Assembly (NCBI GenBank): GCA_030620095.1
Contig: JAUTXW010001345.1
Coordinates: 1,005,001 to 1,069,000 of the forward strand
Reading direction: 5' to 3'
DNA from: Kuschelorhynchus macadamiae
Taxonomy: Eukaryota > Arthropoda > Insecta > Coleoptera > Curculionidae
Length of the DNA: 64,000 bases
Below, piece by piece: positions 14,101 to 26,100 of this stretch. Position 1 is the first letter of the stretch. Each line of letters begins with the position of its first letter. The position numbers and the translations under genes are program-made. The notes beneath the pieces were generated by a model. The model had not been told where the DNA came from and did not search any database. It worked only from the letters and a program-made list of their open reading frames with translations.

Positions 14101-17100
14101 TTTACGGTTTTACCACACATATTACTTGCATTCGCCAAAATCCCTATGGGTTGCAGGCAGAACTTTCCGGAGCCCCAATAGGTGGCGCCAAATGTTATGC
14201 TTGGCACGTGGAACTTTTCCACTTACACAGACGTTTCCGTTTTTGATTGTGCCACATCGGTGATTTCTTAACTGAGATCTCCCTGAATACAAGACTGCCT
14301 GATGAGGATGAGGGTAAAGGCCCAGAAACCGATCGTAGGAACGGATATCCTGTGACACAATCGAAAGCAATCGAAGCATGTATATCTTTTACTGGCCAAG
14401 AAAACTTGAATAAAAGAGTGTTTTTATTTATTTCTCAGTTTTAGGGGTTTTACCACGCATATTACATGCATTCGCAAAAATCCCTATGAGTTGCAGCCGA
14501 AACTGTCCGGAGCCCCAATAGGTGGGGTCATGTATTATGCTTGGCTCGTAGAACTTTTCTACTTACATAGACTTTTCGTTTTTGATTGTGTCACATCACA
14601 TGATGAGTTAAAAAAAATGTTACTGCATTACTTAAACTAATACTGTTTTTTTTTTAAATAGTGAACACCATTCTAAATGCAAAAAACAAATCTTGCTGGT
14701 TCTGCCATGAGTCAAGTCTTAAACAGGAGCAATAAGTTGCAGGAGTTTACCGCACCAAGCGGGAGGTGACTGAGACTATTTTTTCTTACAAGCTTTGTCT
14801 TCGCTAGTGGGACGGCGGGAACGTTTGTAATTAAGAAATAAAAAAAATATAATTAACTTTAAACAGATTCCTCCAAAATTACCTCTTGTACTAGAAGTAT
14901 AATCGGTCTTCTTGTCATTCTCCTCCCGCGAGGTATGGAGTTGGATTACTGTAATATCTTCCGTTATAGGGCTGCAGTCAGTTTCTCTGTTTCCAGTGTT
15001 AAGAACCTTTACCAGAAATCGAAAGGGCCCTTAATAACAGTTGGGTGAATCAGTGGCGGCTCGCGGGTGAAAAAGTAAGTGAAATGCAAATGAAACAAGA
15101 AAATATCGCAATAATTTTTTTCCAGAATTTTTTTTATATGTGGAAGGGGTAGAATATTTTTTACGACTTACCTAAATTTTGTATACTAAATCAATTCTCC
15201 TATCCTGCATAGCAGCAAATTTATGTATACCATCCTAGAGTTGCCCTAATCTCCTCCAGACATTCCTTTTGAATTAAAATATTGCCTAGAGAAGTAAGTC
15301 TTTTTTGAGATATTGTATTTCTTAAATAAGTTTTTACACGCTTGAGGCAAGAAAAACTTCTTTCCACTGAAGCACTTGTCGATGGTATTATCAAAATAAG
15401 GGAAAACACTTTATATGCTTTGCTTAAAATATCTTTATTTTCATTAATTTTTTTCACTCGCTCTTGCAGCGATATATTCCATTACTGTCACTGGCAAAAA
15501 TAAGACCAAGCTCATTTTTAGGTCGTTGACTTTTTGAAAATATTTCCACATATAACTGTAACAAATTTTCAAACGAGCCAGTCGAAAAATTTAATATATA
15601 TTTGGAAAATTTAACAGAATCTGCCAAACATAAAAATGTAGGTTTTTCAGAGTCTTGAAAGCTTAGTGTCATTTCCATTAAAGTATGGTGCAAAATTTCA
15701 TAAAAAAGGGTTCTATACTTAGCCCTAATTTCTTCAGGTTTAGCAAGCTCACATTTGTAATGATTTATTTCTGTAATAGAATTTGCTTTATCAAACATGG
15801 TATTAAACTTAAACTTTGCTGCATCAGGACAAATACAGCCTGCGGCGCTTTTTCTTTTTTTTAACGCAATTTAGATGGCCATCGCGCCATCGTAACATTG
15901 CCCTATTAATTTATGTTTATAGTCAAATTGGTCCAAAATTTGATCCAATAGAGAATATAAATTCTCCGACGTTCTATCGGAGCTGACATTATAAAATCCT
16001 AAGAATCTCTCGACTACTGAACCTTCTGAATTAACGTATTTTAAAATTATGGAGCACTGGGAAGTTTGCGTTGTATCAGTGGTATCATCCATTTGCACAG
16101 AAAAAAACTGTATGTTCATTATTTCATTTTTTACATGATCATTTAAATAATCAGAAAGGCATTCAATTACATTTAATTAATAATTAATTATTTCGTTTTG
16201 AATAGTTTTCGAGTCACCAATAAAAATATTATTAATTTTTTTGTGATGATCTTTTAGTTCTTGGGAACTTCTCGATATTAATAAACCTAAAAGCTTTTTA
16301 AAATTCCCCTATTTATTGACTCGCTGCTTTCATCATGGCCGCGAAAGGCTAACTTTTGTTTTCCAAGGTACAAAACTGCGTCAATTACCATGCACATAAA
16401 TAGTCTATTTAATCGGACGTTTTCGTTAAAATGTATTTTACATAGTTTAGCATTTTCTTTTAAAGTGTCAGCTATAGTGCTGATTTTTTACGAATGTTTT
16501 TAGCATTAATTCGCATTTTAAATGCTCCACCGAGTCTTGTTTATGTAAAGACCTTCGTATATTTAACATACCTGTAAATCCTTCCTTATTCCACACTGAA
16601 TATTTATTGGAAACTAGTAAACAAGGCCAGCAAAACAATTTTTGTAATATTTGACTACTACATAACCATTTGTACGCCGAAAACCAGGATGACGATTAAA
16701 ACTCTGATCTTGTTCCTTCCATCGATTAAATAAGTTCTTGTATGCTATCCGTTAATTTTTATATTTACAACACTTCTTTGTACGATTTTATGTTGTTGCA
16801 CGTTCAATAATAGGAACCATCACCGATAGTGAACTGTTTATTGCATTTAGGGTTTATGATAGGAAAATACCGAAACGACCCTTCTTAGTAAAGCTTTCTC
16901 CAAATTCCCATTTTACTATCTGTAATGAATGTTTTTATTTTGACCATGGGAAAGTTTACGAAGATAGAAAAAAACCCCTTTTGCCAACGAATAGGACCAA
17001 TCAAAGCGAGGAATTTTGACATAGGAGGTGGAACTTTATGTTTCTTGAAATTTGTATTAATATTAGAGGAGGACTCTGTTTTTAGACTTGCAAAAAGTCG

Positions 17101-20100
17101 GATGTGAATTTTGTTGTTCTAATTCAATAGACTTATTTTATTTCGTTTTAACAGTGTTTCAATAAACTCTCACAGTTCATTTAAAAAAGGTATGTATTGG
17201 ATATATAGCTAATCAAGCACACACATACGTTCCTAAAGTGGTGACCCCGACGTGATTTGTTTTGTGAGAGAAAGTAGTGTAATTAAGGCTTCAGTGTTTT
17301 AGTGATAAATTGAACAATCAACGTAAGTACCTATTATTACAGTGAACTTTTTATCATTCCTTTTATGGTAGGTTATGTTTTAGTCAATACAACAGTCCCT
17401 AAGCTATCGTGAGTTTATTTGTAACAAATATTTCGCGGTATACCATGCCTAACTATGCGGCAGAAATCAACAGTGCCATCCCTATCGCCAACGCTGTCGC
17501 GATAAATTCCGCGCCGCGACTTCCAGACTTTGACCCGTCGGATCCAGAACTTTGGTTTGTAATCGTAGAGGCTTGCTTTAATAGATCAAAAATCACAAAC
17601 ACCGAGCAAAAATATTTGGAGATTCTAGTAGTTATAATAGGGGAGCGCCTCCTCCTCCTCCTCTTCCTCTCTCTCATGTCCCTCATTCTTAACTTCCTCC
17701 CCTTTTATTCTCATTCGCATCATATTTTTTAATTTTTTCTCTTTGTTCTCCCACATTTGATTTTGCATTCTTAAGTCTTATAAATAGGTGCATCATGATC
17801 ATTTTAGTATGCCGAGACACATTTACTAAGCTGTGCTCGAGTTGCGTAAAAAGTTATTTTTGAATTTTTCCACCAATTTTGTATAAAACAAAAAGAAAAA
17901 ATGTGTCAAGTAATAAGTGAATTATGTGTAATCGCGAAAAATTAACTACAACTATCAGACAGTTAAAAGTTAAATATCTCAATTTCTTTGAAGTGATTTC
18001 GAAAGATGAATACACCAAGCTGTTTTATCCACTGAAACGAGATTATTTGGAAGCAATTGACTGTTGTGATGATTATTTAGAAGGAATTATAAGCCTTACT
18101 ACGTTTTTCAATACATTTGGGAAATCATACTTTGTAGGAGAATTAAGCCACCTAATAGAATTTATAGGAGAAGATTGCCAATTTATACCTGCTATTATTG
18201 CAACCCAAAAGAGGTTTCAATTATACGAAGATAAAAAACAGGTATTATCAAAGAAAGTTAATCCTATTCGCAAGAGACGTCCCCCTACATATTTAAAATA
18301 TTATGTTAAATAAATGAAATGGCTGAGTTGCTGATTGCAGTTAAATTATTAGAGGAGAAATTTAGTAATCTTTCAAAAACCTATTTCTCATATTGTATGG
18401 CAAGTGGTCCGGAGTGGATAGACTTTTATTGTAATCAATCTGAGGAATTCGTAAAGGCTGCCCTCTTTTGCAACAAATACATTGAAACATTAAATTTTTT
18501 TCAACTTATTCAAGATCTAAAAGATATTGGCTTTGGTTACTATTTAAAAGACTTGAAGCAATTTATTGACGAGGATACTATTCTTCAAGAAATTGAAAAG
18601 GAAGAATAAATTTAATAATATTTACAATGGAGCAAATGGTTACTGAAATGTATGAAGAGTTTATTATATCTGCTGCATACTTCCAATATTTATCAATTGT
18701 AGGCGAAGAAGACGCAGAAGCACAAGATTTGTCAGCATATGTTAATAATATAGATCGAATGAAACAATGTAAATTAGCCGCTAAATTTTGTAATGATTAT
18801 TTAAAATATAAAAATGAGTATGAACTTTTAAATGAATTTAGAAAATTAGATTTAAGGTATCATATTAATTGTATTCAATCATGGTTGGTTAATGCAAAAT
18901 AAAAAGGTAATTAAGTTTTTTTTTATATTTTTATTCATTCATAAAACAATTGTCATATAAAAATAACACATTTGTCAAAGCACACATACAAGGTGATTTT
19001 GAATGATAGAAGCATTTTGGTTCCATTAGCTTTAGCGCTGGTTGTTCATCTATTTCAATCACATGCTTTTTAGAATATTTCTGTATAAAATCCTTTTTTT
19101 CGCTTCCTTTTACAAAAACAAAATCTGCTTTCTTCGTAAGTGTTTCAATTATTTTTGGGAAATGATGTAATGGAGTAAATCCATTATTCCAATGTATACA
19201 ATGATAATTTTTCGTTAACCATACCGCCTGCTTGTGACAATCAGGTGAAAGAAACTCCATTGGAAAAGGCTTTTTAAAAATGTAATGAGTCATTTCATAA
19301 CCATCAAAAGCTGCAAGCTCTTTCGGTATAAATTTATTTTTTTCATCTTTGAATCCTTGAATATCTATAACCAATCTCATATTTTCAAAGCAGCAAATTT
19401 TTTAATGAGACTTTTTTTACTTGAATAATTTGCAATTTCTTCTTTCAGTTGATTAATTTTAAAAATAAATTTTTCAATTTGTAGTTGTAGTTTTGATGTC
19501 ATGATTAAAACTAAAAGCTTTTGAAAATTTCTTTAAATTAAATCGAAATATGAAAATAGTGGGGATAAAGTTTATAATTGTTTCACAATTTTAGTAAGAG
19601 GGTTGTAGCTAAATAATTTGTCATGTAAAATAAGACAATAAGCAGAAGTATCTTTTTTAATTGCATTGTGTGTCTCAAATTCAATTCTCATTACTACGGA
19701 TCCCGTTTGAATTGTTTCTTTTTGATGGGAGCAATCAATCTGTGTAATAGGACTAATGTTTTTGAATTGTTCAGGATTAAAAATGGGTTCATTTGGAACA
19801 CCATAGTAAGACTGTCTAAAGTTGGCAAACATTTCGTATAAAGCAGAAAATTTGTTTTCTTCGAAATTTAAGTACAAATCGTGATAAGGATATCTTTCAG
19901 AATTTAAATATACTCTAATATTTGACAAGGTAATATTGTCAAATTTAACAATTTTCCCTTTTCTGTTTTCTTGAAAGCCAATCACAACATGACGAGGAGC
20001 TTCTAGTTTACTAGTTGTTTTTACCGGCCATGTGTGACGGGTTGTTTCGGTTAGAGAAAAATATTCAACAAGTTCCCAACTCCTGAATCCTATCAATATA

Positions 20101-23100
20101 TCTTTATTTGATTCTAATATTTTTGATAGAGCAAGTTGTTGTGGCATATCAACTAGAATGTGAGGAACTTTCCAATAAATTTTATCGAAAGTAACCAATG
20201 GAGTGTCAGGAGCAGTAACAAGGTGTGCCGGATCTTCTTTGAAAATAACACCATCTAAATCATCAGTTGATCTAATAAGAACCAATTCCTGTTTCATATT
20301 CATAATAATTTTTCTGTAATCTTCAAAAAATCCTAAAAGCATTTTTAGTGGTATGGATACGGAGAATTTTCCATCATTATCAACTAAAATTGTATCACCT
20401 TCTTTCCGATGTGGAAACCAACCTGCATTTTCCAGTTTTAAACTTTCGTTGGTATTGTGAGAAAGGTAGCTTTTTAAGGTTGATGCTAATCCAACATTTC
20501 TTATTGAATCTATAGTAATTCCGTTTAGTTCATAGCGGATTTCTCTGAACAAAAAGGCTATACCATTGTTAATAAATAGCAATTCTTTCTTATATTTACC
20601 TTCTGTATTAGTTAATTTTCCTTCGATATAAAGTAAACTATCTGATGGTAGAGTGTAAGCATCGAGTTCTTGAATTGGGATCCTTATTTCATCATTGTAA
20701 TCGAATTTTGAAGAAATATATGGTTGATATGTGTGAAGCTCAGAACTGACGATGGAATTGTCTACATAAAGCTTTTCGTTTACGTTTAATATGTTCATTA
20801 TTTTAAAACAGTGAAACCCAAGGATGTGAGAAATTTACGATTATCTCGTCTTAACTTGTTGGTGTTGGATTTGATACTGAACTGTTGTTTAGGCTTTTTC
20901 TTTTTATAAGTTTTTACTTTGTTGATAGTGGTAGGGGCAAGTCTCATCCCAAGGGCTCTATTATATCTAACAACCATTTTATATTTCACTTGTTTGTAAA
21001 TGTAACCTTACTGTTATAGTTTCTCCTCTAAAACTGATAAGTTCTCCGTCTTGATCAACTATTTTAACTGTTATATTGTTAATTGCTTTGACGCTAACTG
21101 GAAAATACAAAATGGGCAAAGGACATTCAACTATTTTATACCCTGGAGCTACAGTTGGATAAAACTGGTGAATAATATGAACAGGTTTACCATTATTGTA
21201 AGAACCGACACAAATATTACAGTCAATACAAATAGCATTCACCTTAGTTATTTTTGCAACATTATCTGATTCTTCCTCTTTCATAGCTTCTAGTATCCTG
21301 CTATTAAAACCCAACATTTTTCCTATCGAATCTTCCTTGGTAAAATCAATTATTCTACTACACATTAAAAAAGTTTTTAGAGTATTAACATTTGCTTTTA
21401 AAAGAAAAAAAATTTTTTCATTCGGAAATAAATCTTCTATACTTTCTCTTATGTATGTTTCTATATCTGTAATGTCATAAGTTCCGTCGGGAATAACAAT
21501 TACTTTTTTATCTATATAAAATTTATTATATCCTTCTTTTATATTGGGGATAGTCATAAACGTTTCAAAATCAGCTAAACCCAGGTAATATTGTTTTTCA
21601 TCCTCTAAATATATGGGCGGATTAAAATCAGCAGACAAAACAGAACTGTTTCCTGATATGGCAATTGTGGTAGACATTGCAGTTTATTTATGAATGAGAT
21701 ATTACAATAAATAATGAGTTTATATATTTTTTTGCAAAAATTTTAGGGATAGTTGACCACAGTTATATGAATTAAATTTTTGTTTATTTTCATAAGTATA
21801 AAATACATCCACTTTGCCATTCGAATTAAAATATTTGAGAAGTTCAAAAGGTGGTTTTAAATTTCCATAACTATCAAAATATATTACATTTTTGTTATTT
21901 TTAATATAAGCAGTCCAATGAGATCCTTTATTTTGTTTTTTATCCAAATTTACAATACCACATTCTTTCAGATTAATTTTTTTTGGAAGTTCATCGAGCA
22001 TAAAAACACCTCTAAAGCCAGTTATTTTTAACAGCTTTACATATTTAATAATATTGTTCGTAAGTGCTCTTTTTGGAAAACTTATTTTGAGTTTTTTTTT
22101 GTCTGATTGCTTTCATTTTGACGGATCCTCCTTTATAAGGTCTAATAAATAGTCCCTTTCCTTTATATGGTCTAATATATAATCCTTTCCCTTCTTTAGA
22201 AGCATTTTCCATTGCAAAATTATGTCTATGTATTTCTTCTAGTTGCTGTTTAGCATCATTTACTGCCTTAGCAATTCCTGCCGCGCCTCCACCTAGTGCA
22301 CCCAGGGCGCCAAGAATGGGAAACAAAAGAGGTAGAAATCCTCCAATTTTTTTGGGCGTTCGAATGATACGTTTTTTTCTCAATTTAAGTTTACCCCCTT
22401 TTGTATTTTTTAATCCCAAACCGAACTTTCTTTTACCCTTCATTATTCCTGCAACACTTAAAGCTGCAATTTTTTCACCAATAGAAGAATCTTTAGCTTT
22501 TACCCTATCCCAGGTTTTTTTTTCTAATATTTGGTCAGATATGTGTCTTTTTGATAAATCTTCAGTCTGAGAGTAAGATATATCATGTTCTTTGCAAGCG
22601 GAATCCAATGGATTTATACCAACGTCACCTCTAGTTAATCTTTTTTCCAAGTTGGTGCCGGGACCACAATAATTATATCCTGGTATATGAACTTCGAAAG
22701 GTAGTTTGCTAATTAATTTATTTACTAAACCAGAGCCTTTTCTATTACGTGTTTTAATAGTTTTTTTCAACTTATGGCGACCCACAGTCATTGAAGTTCT
22801 TTTTATACTAAAAGCACATTGACATTTTTCTGGTATAAATACTTTTACAGCTAAAAATATTTACTAGTGTGATTAAGAATGAGGATTGAAAAACAAAAAT
22901 TCTCATTACCAGTAAATAATCATGATGAAAAAATTTTAAGTAAACAGTTAAGAAAGCATGGTGACTTATTTTGCGGTGGTTCAAAAAGAGGGCTTATAGT
23001 TGGTTGCAGTGGTAGCGGTAAAACCAACGTTATGCTTACACTGCTCGAGCATCCAAATGGAATTAGGTTTGAAAATGTCTATGTTTATTCAAAGTCATTA

Positions 23101-26100
23101 GATCAACCAAAATATGAATATTTAAGAAAGTTGTTAAAACCTATGAAATAAATTGGATACTTTGAATATGATAGCGATGAGAACATTATTTCACCTCATG
23201 AGATAAAGCCAAATTCCGTTATCATTTTTGATGATATTCCTTGTCATAATCAATCTATTATTAGGGACTATTTCACGCATGGAAGGCATAGAAACACCGA
23301 TTGTTTTTTTATTTTTCAAGGATATTCCTCAATCCTTAAACGTCTAATTCGAGAAAATGCAAACTTATTAATTTTATTTAAACAGGACTGTTTGAGTTTA
23401 AAACATATATATAATGACCACTGTATATTAGATATGACATTTGATCAGTTTAAAAATATTTGTGCTAACTGTTGGATGGATCCATATGGCTTTCTTGTAA
23501 TTGACAAAGATTGTGAAGTAAATCACGGCAGATATAGGAGTAAATTCGATTCCTTTATATATTTATAAAAGTAAAAAATTTGCAGTTTTATTTCATTTAA
23601 AACTTGTACAGCATGGATAAACGTTTAGCTCGAGAATTAATAAGATCCAGACAAGCCGTGAAGCAGAAATATCAAAGCTTGAAATTAGCTACTTCTACTG
23701 CTCAGTCCGAATTAGAACAAACTTATAGACCAATAACACAACCACTTAAACAGCTAATTTCAAGTATTGGTAAATCCGAACCATTCGATTTAAAAGAAGA
23801 AAGAGTTTCAAAGTATGAAGATTTCAAAACACCTACAAAGCTTTATAAAACATCAACTCCGACGAAAAATATTCAGAAAACAGGAAAAACTCCGTCACTC
23901 CCTACAGAACTACCAACATTTTTAAATGACAGTAGTATCACTTCTTCCTCTCCTGTAGTACAACCATTGTCATCAACTGTTATAGCAGAAACTTCAGATC
24001 CTTCTAGTGACACAACAACAAATTTAAACTTGTCAGACATATTGGAACAAACTAGAAAAACAATTCAAACCTATGTTGGTACACCATCATATAAAGATTA
24101 CTTAGCAGATTTTCATGAATTACCCAGATCATATATTGATGAGGGTGTGAAAGATACACAACATAAATTTGACCATTATTATGGAATAGTTCATGACCTC
24201 GAAACGGATAAGTTTTCTTTTGGTTTAACACAGATACCGGTAGAAATTATTGGAAAAGACATTAAAGTGGGAGGAATAACGTACACAGGCACGCCAGGTT
24301 TATACGAATTGCTTTTCAAAAAAGAACCGAAAGGTTATAAGAAGGAAGATTTAGATAATTACATGAACATTCTAGCTAAAACAAATGTATATCATAGGAA
24401 TTTTGATTCAAATGAACAAGTTCAAGGAAATACATCACACAAATATGTTACAATAATAGGACCATATTTACAAAGAAAGGGGATTACAAAGACAAAAACC
24501 TTGCCAAGATTAGTTACAGCATTTAACAAACCAAAACCTCCGTTTAGAACAACTAGAGCCAAATCTACAGGAAAGGGATTAATTTTGAAAACAAACAGAT
24601 CAAATACAGACTATGTATACTGGAATAATGTTAACGAAATTGTTGATAGGCTACGTTTATTAATTTCATCAAGTGATGCGGGAAATAATGCTCATAGTAA
24701 CGAGATTATCTCTATTATTGAAGAATTAAGAGAAGATAAAGTAATACTATAAATAACAGCTATCAAATATAATCTTATTTATTGTTTAATGAAAGCTCAA
24801 CATGACAGTTGATAAATTTGGACGCGAGAGAAGAGTGACATTAATAATTTAAAAGGAAGAGAAGAGTGACATTAATAATTTAAAAAGGAGATTAGGTGAA
24901 AATGAAACAAATAATGAAATCTTTGCTAAAAAGCTTAAGGTTTTTGATGAAAATTTTTTAAAGTATGAGAACCAGATTAAAGGATGCTATACCTCAATTG
25001 AAAACGTTAATAAACAGTTGCTAACGCTAAATCAAATAAGTAAAGATTTGCAATTTTTAAATGAACATGTTAAAAAGGAAGACAAAAAATTAAGTGATGA
25101 TATCAACAAAATTAATAAAATAATGGAAACAAATATAAGAGAAGTAATAATTGAAAAACACAAGGAAAAAATTAAACAATTAAGAACTTTTATAAAAAGG
25201 TTAGATGATGAAAAAAAAAGAAATCAAAATAGCATTCTTAACAGTAGAACAATTGACCAACTCACTTTGGAAGAAAATCAACAATATATTTCCTTGGAAA
25301 ATATAATGTCCAGTGTAATTAAGAAATTAGAACAAGAATTAAATAAAACAGAGGAGGAATTAAAAAATAGTGATAGTAGATCAACTACTTTCTTAACTGG
25401 AGAGATAAAAAAATCCTTTAATGCGTTAGAAAAGGAGATTACTAAAATTAGTAAAATTTTAAATGATAAAAGTTATACAATACAAATTGATAAATTGAAT
25501 GAATGGGAAAAAACATATAAAAGTTATATTTCGAATTATTACAAAACATAGAAAGTGAACTTCCTTAAAATTGAATAAACAAGTTTGTTGTCATGACAAC
25601 CGTTAAACAGCAAGTCGTTAATGAATTACATAAACCTGCTAGAAAAAACTACAAACGCAGAAGGGTGGTAGTGAAAGGGTTAAATGATCTTTTTCAAGCT
25701 GATTTGGTTGAAATGTTACCCTATGCCAAATTTAATAAGGGATTTAAATATATCTTGATTACCATAAATGTATTTTCTAAGTATGTTTGGGCCGAACCGT
25801 TAAAATCTAAATCTGGAAAAGACGTAACAGCGGCAATGAAAAAAATATTAATCAGTGCAAAAACTCCACCAAAAAACTTGCAAACGGATAGAGGAAGAGA
25901 GTTTTTCAATGTAAATTTTCAAAATTTGATGCAACAATTTCGAATTAACCATTATAGCACGTTTTCCAATTTGAAAGCGAGTATAGTAGAAAGAGTGAAC
26001 AGGACTTTAAAGAATAATATGTGGAAAATATTTAGCATTCAAGGAAATTACAAATGGTTTAATATATTAGCGGATATTGTAAAAGATTATAACAATACAA

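Noticed and set aside
14290..14335. Second hammerhead at the tandem Penelope leader
   Set aside because: CTGATGAG and GAAAC are present, but stem II does not close properly; treated as a decayed relative.
17640..17700. CTC-rich tract as the left terminal inverted repeat of the Polinton
   Set aside because: No right-end counterpart exists in the window, so a TIR cannot be shown; it may be plain low-complexity sequence.
22316..22570. Plus-strand ORF within the PLA2 gene
   Set aside because: Antisense shadow; the minus strand carries the PLA2 motif.
22799..22807. Minus-strand TATAAAAAG before the PLA2 gene
   Set aside because: Only about 8 bp from the ATG at 22791, too close for a TATA box unless a different start is used.
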